Below, one piece after another: positions 1 to 24,700 of a stretch of DNA of 64,000 bases; positions within the stretch are counted from its first letter, which is position 1; each line of letters opens with the position of its first letter. Both the position numbers and the translations under genes were made by a program. Below the pieces are notes generated by a model. That model did not search any database, was not told the DNA's origin, and worked only from the letters and a program-made list of their open reading frames with translations. Source of the DNA: Branchiostoma belcheri (Eukaryota > Chordata > Leptocardii > Amphioxiformes > Branchiostomatidae); the NCBI RefSeq assembly GCF_001625305.1, contig NW_017803954.1, positions 1,225,144-1,289,143 of the forward strand. Reading direction: 5' to 3'.

Positions 1-10636
<10,636 letters not shown>

Positions 10637-13600
10637 CAGCCTGAGCCGTGGCAAGGGACGTTTCCTTGGTTATGGTGCCGGGTGACCTGCCTTTTTGGTG
10701 TGCATGTGCATGCCTCGGCTTGTTCGTTGTAGGTTCATTTGTATTTGTCATGTTTTAACCTTTCAAGGAATGGTAACAAGTGATGATATATGTGAGATGG
10801 TCACTATTGTAAAGGTGAAGGGTAAGGGTTCAGAGGGCAAAGGTTATTCTGCAGAGGTCACGAGAGCAGGTGGAAGGAAGGATATGATAATGATAATTTG
10901 GAACATAGCGAGGTGAATGTCAATGCGAAAGAAAGTTACAATGTATTGTGTAACAATGCTAGCAACCAGTACCAACCTGTGACAGTTGGATATGAATTTT
11001 ATGCAAAAGTTGTATGTATTGGATGATTCATGATTGCCTCCAAAGTTTCCTTGTACAGAGGTGTTTGCTTTGAAGACTAGACTGCTGAGGCATGATCAAG
11101 ATGTATAAAGAATGTATAAGTGTTGTTTGAAGTAGATACGGGACTAACTTGAAGACCTGAAGCCATCAACTTTTGTATGTATAATAGCACTGAGAAAAAT
11201 TGGATATTTGTGCTTGATTGCCGAACCACAGTATTATAGGACTGTAGATGTTTAATAGAGGAAATTTAACCAAGTATGCAGGCTTTTATGCAAAGAGCAA
11301 GATTTGAATGTCAATTGGAGTTTTAAGTGTGTGAATTTTATGGAATGGTATTTACAAAATTTTAAAATGTACTGGATCTGTGTTTTTACCATGTGTACAC
11401 TTAAGATTACTATAAGGGCACCAATCTCATCACATCTGAAAGTGCCACTCTTCACTTTGCAAGTGCATTGGGATTGGACCATTCTCATTTTGGGGGACAA
11501 TGGATGGGGAGTGGTCATGAATTCACAATCCCCTCTGTTCCACCCCCACAGCATCTTGGAGTGGACCATATTGTATTTTTAGGTGTGGAGAAGGGGTGGG
11601 AAGTGGCCACATTCCATGAAACCCACCCCTGTGTACTCATTGATGGTAGAATCTATATACTGTAATGCTTAGTATCTGTCTGCTGGGATGTACCAACATG
11701 ACATGACAGGGTGAGAAGGATCAGTGTTATGTTAGTTTTAATACACTAATCTCTGCTGGCTATAGTATAGCATATATACTAGGATGTTGTGAGTGTTTTC
11801 TGGAAATTTTATGGATTTTTACTGACTTTTGAGGGGCCAGTGAATATTGCATGGTATATCAAACACTAGGCTTCGTTTAATCTGGCTTTTATTCTATCGT
11901 ATGGTACAGATATTTATCTATACAATGTGGAATCTGGTGGTCTTGTGAATTGTAGTATACAGAGATGTAACATAGTAATAGGCTCATATATCGGTGCTGC
12001 TATAGCAAACTAGATATGTAGAATTGTCTCACACCCTGTTGCTGGGGTGGTATGTCCCAGGTATTCTGCAATACAGGTATAATGTAGGCACATAACAGAC
12101 CATACCACACTGCTATGTGGCACGTAGATGGTAGAATAAGTTTGATTGTTTCACCATATAGATGTTTTGTGTTTCCAACTATTTGAAGTGCATATACTAA
12201 ATGTTAACTATAGTTAGGTGTGCTCTATTTTATGGTGGTAACAATATTTACCCCTTACCACTATTAAGCATTTGTGTCAGTTGAGTGGAACACATGTTTT
12301 AATCTCTTACATGTATTTGCACTTCTGCACCTGAGCTTCTAACTGCACTCCCCTAGAATAGGAATGGTTTGGTCTATGGTGCTTTAACCATAAGCTTAGG
12401 GGACCAAACCAAGAATAGCAGGAGGGGAGTCAGTACGCCACAGGACCACAATTTACTGTATTCAGGTTTTATTGATGTGAAAATGAACATATGCACAGCT
12501 TATTTGTACCTAAGCATTTAATGCTCGTGACTTCAGGGGTATTGTACGATGTGCACACTGCCTTATATCTCTACATGTGTAATCATGAGGGTCAGGCCAA
12601 GGGTAAAGGTTTAAGATAAAGGTCAACTGGGATTGGCAGTTGACAGTTGTGTTTCGAATCAAGGACTGCAATGCCTTAAGATAAGAAAAGAGTAGCATGA
12701 ATGAAATAAGATTTTTTTGTAAAGACCACCCTCAAAAATTTTATAGTAAATTGACCCAGTATTGTATAAGCAAGTTTAACAAATGAATGACAAAACCATA
12801 CTATTTTGGTTAATCTGAAATTTATGCCAGAAATGCGTTGTTTGGATGACATCCCAAAAGTCTCCAGATTCTCAACTGTTTAAATGGCTCCACGGGACCA
12901 TGTGCATAACAGAATCATTTTAAATTGTGCCAAACCTACTTGAGGAATGTTTGAAAATAGAAAGTTCCTCTGCGCTTTGATCAGAGCCATTCCCAGTTGG
13001 TGTAGGAATGATTTGAAGGCAGTTGGCCGACCCTTCTAAGCAATATACACGTATCTTTAGCAACAGAAGTTTTTCAGGGAGTGATGTTTATAGCTTTCTA
13101 CTTGTCGTAGGACAGACATAACATCTGTGCTTGCCAACTTAACCAATGTGTAGATGGATTGAGAACTGTAGTCAAACTTAATGTTGCCTAGAAATTAGTG
13201 TATGGATACAAGTAACCCGGGTTTATTTACCTGATATAGCATTTTAAGCATCACAAGTATCAACTCCATGGATTGACTTCATTTCCAGCTCTGGTTGATA
13301 GTGAGAACCAACATGTCACATGTAGCTGGCTGTAACCTTCTCAGTAGACTAACGTACCCTTGACAGCTGCCAAACTTCCCAATGTCACAGTGTTCAGTTC
13401 GATAAGAAAAATTATTTCTGTGTTCTCTGTAGGTTTTGAAGGAGATTATCTTGGCTAGATTCTACCTCGTAAATGTGAAGTCACGTGTATGAAAATCTAC
13501 ATGTACCTGATGTAGCCACCCCCAAACCCCCCACACCCCACTTTGCTGCTTGCTGACTTGTAACACAGGTTTTCCTGTGGTGCTTGGGCTTGTGTCAGAC

Positions 13601-14810
13601 CACACAAGCAGCTGCTATCTGAGAGATGTCAACTGTATGCATGCTAACTAACATTTGGTTGAGCTGTCAATCAAGGCTGGTGGGGGGTGACCATGGACAC
13701 ATTGTAAGATGTTACTGATGTAGTGTTAACTGTCGTGCCGTTAGTACGTTTTTGGCCAAAGACATGGAAGTGTTAATTGTGGTAGACTTTGGTATTGACA
13801 GTGTCTCTAATATACAATTGATATTGTTGTGGTGTTCCTATACAAGGCAGCTTGTGATGCTTGGACATGTTGATTCCTCCAAAATGTGTGCTGTTTGTGT
13901 GTGTCCAATTGGGAAGGATTCCATTGTTTACTTGTTAGGTGTTTGTTGTTTACTTACTGTGATTTATTAGCAAGACATCATTGCTAGTCGTACCAGAATA
14001 GCAAAGATACTGCAGAGCATTGTTGCTATTAATTATAGCGTGTAGGCTAAGAAGTAAAAATGACTTATAGACTACGTATGAAGATAGACTATGGATTGAG
14101 TTTAAATATAGTCCTTTAATCTTGGTGTTTCTCAGTGTATCTGAAGTGACAACTGAACAATGTTGCATCCATGTGACAACAACTAGCAATAGTCTGTAAA
14201 GAACCCGGTAACCAGCCGGGAATAGGTTAGTAGTGAAGGACTTGCTGCATTTTGCTATTAACAATTATGCACTTGTGGTATCTTTATACCCAGCCCTCAA
14301 TGCCTTGTGAACAGTGTCTCTGTCAGCAGTGTGATCCATGCTGTACTCTCCTACTTGACTCCAAATCACAAAAATAACTACTGGTTGGCAAGGAACAAGG
14401 CATAGACAAAACTATGTTTATGTTTCCTGAGGCACCCCCATGTTCTTCAAGTGCACTATTCCAATGACCAATAGCCAGCCAGTACAAGCATATTGTGGAT
14501 TATGCCATTGTGGATGTATGGGGTGTCAGGGTGGATCATGTTGTCTAACAGAGGCATTGGTTGTGAATTTTCCCTGTAACAATGCGGTGAATAGCCTACC
14601 ATTTGTACATGCGACTGTGTCTAACTCTGTACAATTATCTAATCGTGTGCAATACGAGTATTTTACCGTAGAAGAGACTTTGTGCGAGATGACGTGAACT
14701 ATTTTACTCTGGCGGATTAATACGTTTTTGAAGGAAGTGCTGTAGAAATAGTGTACAGTTTGGTGATACGGGAAGATTATTAATAAAGCAATTCACATTG
14801 CATGATAATT
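10637..14810 (+). other. HIPK 3' untranslated region (probable)
   Basis: No coding exon is seen between the HIPK stop and the next promoter. The stretch is AT-rich with short dispersed words. An AATAAA at 14782-14787, followed by a GT-rich tract, is the best downstream poly(A) signal. This implies a 3' UTR of about 4.15 kb unless an earlier weak signal is used. Vertebrate HIPK mRNAs also have very long 3' UTRs (family knowledge). An imperfect hairpin lies at 12347-12431. Confidence 0.5.
14782..14787 (+). terminator. Candidate poly(A) signal of HIPK
   Basis: Canonical AATAAA followed within about 30 bases by TTTTGTTGCAGTGTAG, a GT-rich downstream element. It is the last such hexamer before the GC-rich promoter region of the next gene. 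Confidence 0.5.
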
Positions 14811-15239
14811 TTGTTGCAGTGTAGTTTTTGCAGTTCTTACTGTAGTGTAACATATGATACATGTACTTGTAATTCATGGCAGGTGACAGTTCATTCTTGA
14901 AGCTTAGGAGATGAATCCAATTAATGTTAACGGTTAGCAGTTGCGTTACATGTACTTCATTAAAAGTGACAGATTTTCAAGGGAAATAGATAACAAAGGT
15001 TTCATACAATACATGTAGCCTCCCTATCTCAATTGTCTAACCTACTTTGCCCAAACATGATGCCAAGGACTTGAAGGTGGTCAAAAAAGGGAAGTAACGT
15101 AATCCCCAGTTGATACCTAGTGAAACCGAGACACAGCTCCCATCAGTGACAATTCAAATTCAAATGGGAAAATAGACTGTATTAAATTTGCTTTCTTTTC
15201 CTGGTCTGAGTACTAGTATTGAAGGGTTGCCATTTTCAT

Positions 15240-15735
15240 CTCAGACGCAAGGTGGCGCTTTTAAAATACGCAACGAACACGGTCCTTTGACCCACTCAGG
15301 TCAGTAGGCGGAGCTATTACCAGATTACCAAACTAGGTAAAGTAGGCGGAGCTGTAAGAATTTCAAACCTAACATGGCAATATAGGTGGAGCTTGTTCCA
15401 AAAAAGGTGACGGAGGCGGAGCCTATTCTCAAGCGTTAGCCCACCATCAGCCTGCATGTTTGTGAATGGCGGCGTTACGCGAGAAGGCAGGAATGCTGGC
15501 GGCTGTGTTTGCCCCTGTCTCCCGGTGAACCACGCTAAACAACCACGCCTCTACTGACTCACAACCTCCAACGCACAAGTACACGGCACAAGATGGCGCC
15601 GTGGTGTGAGTTAATCGCATAGAGACGCAGCGTCAAAAAAGGTGCGATGTTGAAGAAAATGACCGCTATCTGAGAGACGCCGTTTAGCCTTTGGAAAATT
15701 TCCCGAACGTTTTTGCCATCTGAGAAGTTTAAAAG
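15240..15735 (+). promoter_or_regulatory. Promoter/5' UTR of the KIAA1549-family gene
   Basis: A locally GC- and CpG-rich island in AT-rich surroundings, just upstream of the signal-peptide exon. It has four copies of AGGYGGAGCY at 15306, 15344, 15384 and 15414 and a related AGGTGGCGCT at 15250. A YY1-type element AAGATGGCGCC lies at 15590-15600, and another GGCGG-containing word near 15465. No TATA box is evident. The transcription start is probably between about 15430 and 15600 (inference). Confidence 0.55.
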
Positions 15736-18700
15736 ATGGTTCCCTATCTACGCGGACTGCCTCACGTCTTTCTCATCTTGTGGATATTCGGCTGGGCCGG
15801 TGGACAGAGCACTATTTCCTCAGGTAAGGCGGAAAATCTCAAAATATATTATTTCTCAAGAGGGTGGGGGGCGAACAGTATGTCGTGGCGTCTGCGGTTT
15901 ATTAGCGTGTGCTCGGCTGGGGAAGCCAGGGTGTTCGTGTACTCAAATCCCCGAGGGACGCGCTTTCTAGCAGTCTTTGAAATGGATAAACCATAACCTT
16001 TAGAAGACAGTCGCCTCGGGCTTTCCAACGAGCCCCAGAGGATATTATGATCTCATTCAAACTACAAAGCTTTGTAATATACTAATAAGAAAGGAAAGGG
16101 AAAACAAGGTTGTTCGTGGTTGAAGACACACCTGATTTTGCTGCTTCTGTATAACGGTTACCAGCTGTCGTGTCTGTATAATTTGTACTAACCTGATACA
16201 AACATGGAAAAATTAGGGTCTGTTTGGTTTTTAAGCAAAGTGAGCAACATTTCATTTTACCATACTAGGGTAGGGGTTGAAAATGGAAAAGGTGAAGAGG
16301 CATGATAACAAATAAGTTCATTTTATTACACTTTACAGACCACCTGTTAAAGGCTTTGTAATTTACATATTTCTGGGGGATTTTGTGTAAATTATTATAG
16401 GTTTGATGGAAACAGTGCCACATAACTCTCTTGTGGTGTGTTCATGTCCATTGACAAACCGTCTCCCATTTTATCATCATTTGTCACCAATTTTATCAGT
16501 CTAAGTTTAATACTCTAAGAAGTCTAACATTCCATTGTCTGAGATTTCTTAGTATAGTCTTGGCCCGTTTGTACCATATTTACTTAGGATTGAACAGACA
16601 GATTTGAACCCTTCTGAAATGCCAGACTAATTAAAGTAACAGCAGGTAACGTTACATGTACATATGAGTTCAGTGACGACAGCACAGCTAACCGTTACAT
16701 TGATTTTAGCCCTGCTGGTCCTTGTTTTGTGCCTTACAGATGAAGCATTGATAGCTTTGACAAAGTACAAGTAGTGTGTGCAGGTTGAATTTTTATTGAT
16801 TGATTTAACCGTTAGACCTGTAAGCTTTGTCGGTTAAAGTTGGGCATAGCACCAGCGACGTTCTGTTGCCATGACAAGGTTTAGAACACCATTTGTGTGC
16901 AAATTGTTCATGAGATAATTCCCCAAGTGCACACACAAATTTGCCCAAATTTGAATTTAATGGGTTAAGCATAGAAACAACCTTGGCTGAACTCTGACAT
17001 CTGTGACTCTTTGTTCAGTAAATCTATAATGTTGCAGATGCTGCAACCAATCTTGGCTGGTAACTGAAGCGACTTTATTGATTATTGACACCTGTTAGAA
17101 TAGTCTTTGTGTACTGTTCGCGTGAACAATGAACATCGATTCACTTAACTTTATTCATTCATTCCATCTTGAGAAAAAGTGGATGACCAATTCAACTTTG
17201 ACGATGATCTCAAGATAAATTATTAAATGTATTTAACGTTACACTTTTTACAGAATTATGTAAAAAAATAAATTAATGAAAAAAACTAGTTCCATATTGC
17301 TTAGTCTCCAGAGATTACCCTGTAGGTGGCTGGAAGTTTTTGAATAATAATAATATTCCCCACCAGATTAACAATAGCTAAAACTACACATAATAGAATT
17401 TGGATCTTTAATAGGAAGGTCTGGTGGAGGCTAGGTTTCTGTAGTATCACAATTTGTTTTTATTGCTGACATGGTCTAATATGGCAATGCTTGATTGGTA
17501 GTCACCAGAAGTGGTCAATTATTAGCACACAATCAGAAAACAGTACAAATCAGCAGAAAACAGCCATTGATACTTGATAGAAAACTGCCAGCCATCCATA
17601 AGTTCTGCACAGGAGAAGATAAAAACCATATGCATGGAGATAAGACCATGCTATAGCTAATGTGAGGCTTAGACAGATCCCCAAGTACTCTTGCCATTAA
17701 CAGAATTCCAGAGTTTAGTCACATACATGATACAGTGTTCCTGTAGAAGAAAACGTTAATAATTGTGTAGCCAGCAGCCCTTAAAAGGGGACAGTCACAA
17801 GCTTTCTCACCATCAGGTAACCTTGCTAAAATCCACAAAGACTTTTCCATGCTAATGATGTTTGTATACCAGCAGGTAATTCACTTACGAGAGGAAACTC
17901 AATAGCCAGGATTTCAGCTTTTGTTCAAACTCAACAAGGGGAAAATGAGTTCTTGTGTCTCCTCAAAGATTAGAGGAGCAGGTGTAAGCAACAATGCATT
18001 GCTGCAGGCTTTCTGGATGATATATTTTGTAGTGAAACTACAGTACATGATATAATCAACACACACACGCACATGCATACATTCTTCAACATCAACTTGT
18101 GTAAAATTATTTGTATGTGAGGACTTAAAAGAATCATTTTATAGCTAAGTTGCTTGCATGTCTGAAATAGAAAAATGAACACAGAGTGTTTATCATTTGT
18201 CTAGCCAATGATCCTTGGTCTAGCTGACTCAGTCTTCAAGAAATAAAGATCATTTTTATAATTGGTATTGGAAAAGTATATGGAGAACTATTTGCAGAGG
18301 TGCCGTACTCCAAGGAGCTTGCAGACCGTGAGAGTGTGTTATTGGAAAACTGGTTTAAATCCCTCTTAGACAGTATTTATATATAGCCTACCAGTATGTC
18401 CTACTAAATCCCAAGAGAGAAGAAAGGTGTGGAGTAAGTAGTTGTTGCATGCTAGAGTCAAATTAGTCTGTACAGCCCCTATATCTCCTTCAGACATCAC
18501 CAACTTCAGCATAAATTATTCATACTCTGATGTATATAGCCTTCAGTCCTCTCATGCTGATGCCAAAAGATATTCAAGGTAGATACGATTCAGTCATTTG
18601 ACCTCAGTATATGCATCAACAAGTAATTTAGCCTTTATTGTGGCGTGTTGAGGCAGATTGGGGTTTTAAATGAAAATTGATATTTGAAAGATTAGGGTAC

Positions 18701-21700
18701 AGTATGATAAATGCATGAGAAGTTTGGCCCTCATAAGTTATATGTATTTGTTCTATATTATGTTGTGACATGCTCCCTATACTGAATCATCAATCAAATG
18801 ATTCAAGTCACTTAAATAATATTGTAACTTAAGGCCATTTTTATCAAGATTTTTATTGATAGTCTAGCTTATTCTCATATTAGTATTTTTACCAGTCAAT
18901 ATTTTCCAGGTTGTATTTTTGTAGTAGCCTGTATAAAGAAAGCACAAGTGGTATGGAGTCCCTTTTGTACCCAAGACAAGCAGGTTAGTTTGTACTGGCA
19001 GCTGGCTGTGAAGGACCCAGTCAACCAGAACTGCGTTCTTTAAAAACCCTCGTTGCTAAGGAACTTCACGCTCATGAAGATTCAACAAGACCTGCCTTAT
19101 GACGCATTGCCAGTGTCTACATGAAAGAGATCTTGGCTTGTATTGAATATACAAATACTCTAGTGAGCCTGAGATGTTTAAATTAAAGTTTAGTTTGAAT
19201 ATTTCAAGTTCTAACAATTCTTTTCTTTAGTTAATTTAATTGCAGAATACAACATACATGTCACACATGTAGGTCTGTTTTGTGCGAGTTTATTTTGGAC
19301 CACAGCTCAAAATTTACACCAAATTCAAGCTGACTCTATGCAAAGTTCAATTTTGTTGTTGTTGTTAATTTGTCCTTGAATATGGATATGCTAATCTTGA
19401 ACAAACAATTGTGAGTCATTGGTGTGAGTTACGTGACCTGATCATAATATACAGTACAAGGTACACATTGTACCAGTCACCTGATGTCACTATCAGTAAA
19501 CTTGACATGTACAAACACCTTTGTCCTTAAAGTTAAATGCAGTCTTTCAATCCCTCTCAACCAGGGTTATGAAGTTAAACATACAAAATTAGCCAGCTTT
19601 TTGTGATGCTGTCTTCTGTGGACAGGTTGCAATTGTGTTTGAGGATACTTCTGCTTTTTTACCCTTCACACCCTTTAAATTAAAAGCTTTTAAAAAAATT
19701 CTCTGAATTTGTGGCACAAATTTGAACTCAATGACATATGGTGTTTGAGTACTTCAGGAAACGTAATTGTGAACTGAAGTGGGAATTATAAAGTGCAGAA
19801 TATTGACAAGGAATAAATTGGTTCAATGAACATGTGAACAAGTTTTAGGGTTCATATAACACAGACCATAAATAGGCTCAGAGGTAAATGAAGAAAAGTA
19901 GATTAGGCTCATGTTTCATGCTGTAAGTCAAAGGCTTACTGTATGTTCGCCCTGTGGATGAAAAGCTGTTGAATAAAACAGGATCCCAGGACGGTGGGCA
20001 CCCACTCTGAGTAGGCTTTAAGGCTGTCCATTATACTGAAACTTACAATACAAACTACATAAATAAACATGTAGGTCTTTCTAGCAATAAATATGCAGCC
20101 ATGATTTGAATACATGCAATGTCTATTATTAGAAATTTGTAATCTTATTTTGGCAAGTCAGTGATTATTGGATAACAGAGGCCATATTTCAAACCCCCAG
20201 CTCTATTGAGATATAAAAATGACACCTTATGGTTTTGACATTTATAGTTGACATTTATGATATTTATGTCCACTACAGCTATTAAAAAAGATATTGGCCT
20301 TACAAAGCAAATTGCTCTGCTTTTGAAAACTTGCAGTAATGTTAAAGTGATAAAGCCGTTGAATCTTTTCAAACTGGATAAATTGAAATTTTAATACGTA
20401 TTGAGTGACGTTTCAGGTACCATCCGGTACCTTTCATCAGTACAAATGTAGAGGAAATTGTTTGCAGTAATGTTCTTTGGTAAGTTTTTCCTTACACCTG
20501 TAGATTTTGCATGTACTTACTACCATCAATTTTTGTCAGTCAAATGGAGTTTCTCAGAGACCCCTATATACAATTTTTCAATGGAGTTTAGGCTCAAACT
20601 CAGAGTGCATTCCTCGATTCTCAGATCTAAACTACCTGTACCTGTTTAGATATGCAGGGGGAACAATGATTTGGGTGTGGAACTGGATCTATGATGGTTT
20701 ATGCATGTCAATTTTTTGTTACAGTCGCACATATTATCACAATAGCTTAAGCCTGCCACGGAATTCCCTCATCAATTACCTCCCCATTGTTTACCTATAG
20801 GGGCCCCTGTTGTATTTTTTATGATACCATTGTTAAAAGCCTACACCTTAAGTCTATTGTTCTGACTCGTTTTTGTCTGCGCACCTGCTATTTTCAGGGT
20901 ATGAAACATAAAGGATTCAGTTGGGTAGCTATAACGTAGGTCAAACTGTTAATAATGTTATTTGCAATGATGTATAAATAAATGGCCTTAGAACTTTCAG
21001 TAATTCAAAGTACATGTAATTGTAATTTTTGCGTAAAATATTTGTCGTTGTCAGAAAAGCCATCAATACCATACTTAGTAGTGTGTTTTCATTTCATAGA
21101 TCTTACATGTATCGGTATATATAAGTAATTGGCTTAAGCATGATTTTCAGAAGTAATTAGATCAGCTCAGATTTTTTGTCCTTTTAATGGTGCAAATACA
21201 TAATAGGTACATGTAAGCCAAGGCTATATATAAAAATCATATGACCTTGTATTATGCAGGAGCAAACATTTCATATATTCTGTATTTTAGATTCTAGACA
21301 AATTTTAGAAAAGGTGTTCATAGCTGTCAAATTCAAACCGTAGTTCCTAATTCCATGCTGGTAATTATCATGTGCAAGCTGTTCTCAGTGTCAAACAACA
21401 ATGAGTCAGTATCATGCACAGGAACAGTGACATTCTAAGTTTGTGCGCCATGTGTTACACTGTGATTGTCTGCTTGTCATAGTCTATAAAAAAAAAGATG
21501 GTATCCATGTGTTACGTACCGTACAGTCAATCTGAAGTTAGATAACAGGACTTTTTATATACAACATTCAATGTTCTATGAAGCCACATTTCATACTCTC
21601 AATTGTACCCTGTATACAGCGTTGCCAAACTGTAACTGTGAAACTTGGAAGATAATAATAATAAAGATTCCTAGAAGCCTGTAAATTTCAAAAGATTATT

Positions 21701-24700
21701 TAAGGCTAAATAATGACGTACTGTACCATTGCACAACATAGCATTTGTCAATTATTTCATATGTAACTAACAAGTCACTTTTTTTTCTCTTTTCTTTCTG
21801 CAGATGCTGGTGTGAGCTCAACCTTGGTGGCTGGCCCATCAAGCTCCACTCCCGTGGCTGATTCAACCCTGCAGCCCTCGCCAAGTAGTCTAGGTGGCGC
21901 TTCTCTTAGTTTTAGTGTGACACCAGTTGTACAGTCTTCTTCAACAGTTCAGACTGCTTCAGACAGCCAAACTGCCTCAGCATCATCTAGCAGTGCTTTA
22001 CTTACAAGTTTTCCTAGGAGTGCTTTGTCGCCTACTAGTACCATTGCACCAACTAAAAGCAATGTAGACTTGTCTGCCCTTTTGTCAAGCAGTTTAGACC
22101 ATGCTAGTACCAAGATGACAACAACAGTATCCAGTATGTCGGGCACAACACAGATGCTGGACCCGTCTCCAACTATTACAGTTTTAAAAATATCAACAGT
22201 AACCGCTACACCATCTTTGTCATCAGATCTGAAACAAACAACAAGTATGTTGTTGCCAAGTTTGACTTTGAGTAGCAGTATTTCGTCATCCAGAACTCTA
22301 ACCATTGTGCCATCCTCTCCGTCAGAACTGTCCACACAATCGCCACCGACATCAGCCCTGAGCATGAACGCTACCGTGAGCCCGCAGGATACGGTAAGCC
22401 CGAGTGTGGCGTTGGTTTCCACTGTTTCTCAAAGTGTGAGTTTTACTGCAGTGCCGTCCAGCCATGTTGAGTTGAGCTCTAGTTTGGAGCCAACAAAGAC
22501 TTCTGCAACTTTAAGCAGTGTGTTGAGCTTTTCATCATCAGTTGCGTTGTCAGCTGCTAACACAAGTTCAAGTGTGCCGTCTGTGTTTGAGAGTGTTCAA
22601 CCATCAAGCAGTTTTGTGTCTGACTCTGTAAGCACACCTACAGCAACAGCAGTAACAATGCCAGACAGTACTAGTGCTGCCTATTCAAGCTCAAAAAGTT
22701 TTGCAGTGGCTTCTTCTAGTTACACACCAGTGCAGTCTGCACAGATAACACCAACTCCTAATTCTGTTATGAACTCTTTGTCCACTTCGTCACTGAATGA
22801 AGCAACAGTGCAGACAACTACAGGTCCATCATCTTCAGTAACTGACTCTAACATTACCAGTTTCTTGCCAAGTGCAACATCAGTACAGTCGACAAAAAGC
22901 TTGCTGGATTCTTCGATTTCCGCCAGTGTTTCCCCCACTTTGGAACCAAGCAGTATGGCAGTACAGTCTACTAAGATGCTATCCCTCTCAACATCTTCGC
23001 CATTTGAGATAATGCCAAGTCCAACAATATCAGGCTCGCATGATGTTGTTATGCCCACTACAATCCTAACAAGTCCGTCCACAAGCACAGCAGCAAGTTC
23101 AGCAGAAGTGGCCACTCCAGTTTCAATGAGTGCAGTTTCAGCTGCATCCATTTCAAGCTCGTACAACCTAACCAGCACACCTGCAGCAGAAGTACTGAAT
23201 ATCTCCTCAACACCCACAAGCTCGTTTGCAGCAATCTCGACATCAGCATTGACATCCAGTGGAACCACTGTGGCACCATCCTCAGATATCACAAGCCCAG
23301 CAGAATCAGCCCAACTTTTAACTCTTACAAGCCTGCCCTTCAACACAACAGAAATACCTGATGTTGAGATGACACCATCAATTGCTGTGACCTCGTCTCC
23401 TGGGATAACTGCAACTGTTACAACTTCAGTTCCAGCAACAAATCTATCAGCATCCGTTACACCTGTTCCAAGCCCATCATACAGTCCAAGCAGTGAAGCA
23501 ATGTCAAAAATGTTTTCCTTGACCTCATTTTCTACGAGTGAATTATCCCCAAGTGAAACAAGTGTAGTGAATCCATCATACATCAGCTTTACGGAAAGTT
23601 TTATGTTGAGCCTCTCAGAGCTGTCCATGCTAGAGACCGAGAGCTTGTATCAAACTCCAGCCCCGTCCCCTGCTGTTACCACAGTGAGTATGCCACCCAG
23701 TGTGCCACTAACAGAGTCTGTCAGCCTGTCCCGACATAATACAGAAACTGTCCAGTCCCTGTCTGCCACAGAAAGCCAAGGCATTCCAACTGTTCCACTG
23801 TCCTCCATGTACTCCTTCGCTCCTCCGTCCTCTTCAGTTGCATCAACAACACAGGATGATTTTGAACTGTTGTCTCTCACAAGTCTATCAGAACTGTTTC
23901 CAATGTCTACCACAGGAACAACAGTTGAACCGCAACTGTCAGCATCATCCCTTTTTGTTCCTACCCTACAACCATCTCTCTTACTGCTGACAGATACAGA
24001 GTTCCCATCCATGTCAGTGACAGAAACAACTGAAAAACTCTCCATGTCATCCTCATTGTTACCAATATCTGGACCTGCCAGCTCTAGTTTAGCAGTCACT
24101 GCTGTGTCAACACCTGAGCTGTCCAGCTCCTTTTTTGAAACTGCTGTTACTGTGCAGCCAAGTCAACCCATTTCTGACAGTTCTGCAGTTGAACTATTAC
24201 AAACCCTATCTATTTCAAACTTTGCAATGTCAGACAGCAAAATCTACATGATCACATCAATGTCAGAGTTGGTTGAATCAAAAATTGATAGCATCTCACT
24301 GACAGTGAAACCCACACCTAGTTTGATTTCAAAATTGTCTCCAGCTACTGATGACGACGTCTTTGGGTCTATACAACTGTCAGACTCAGAGCTGTTCGTC
24401 TCACAATCAACATTGAGCCCATTTGATATGTCTCTTGAACCCTCCCCATCTTTTCCAACAACTCTCCAACTGTTCCAGCCTTCATCAGTTCAAAGTCTGA
24501 ACCTGACGAGTCTGTATCCTCTGACAGAGTTGTCAGGCACAGCATCAGTTTCTTCAATGCCTATCAATGTAACAGCCTTACCAGAAACTCCACTGATATC
24601 AGAAACTATCCCGCTGCCATCTGTAGAGACAGTATCTAGGTCTCCTTTGAATGAATTTGAAACACTGTCACTTCCATCTCTGGAAGACATACTGACAGTA

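Noticed and set aside
22720..23628. Long minus-strand open frame of about 300 codons opposite the mucin exon
   Set aside because: It is the complement of Ser/Thr-rich coding sequence, which rarely creates antisense stops. Its composition mirrors the plus-strand protein, and the sense frame belongs to a recognised gene.
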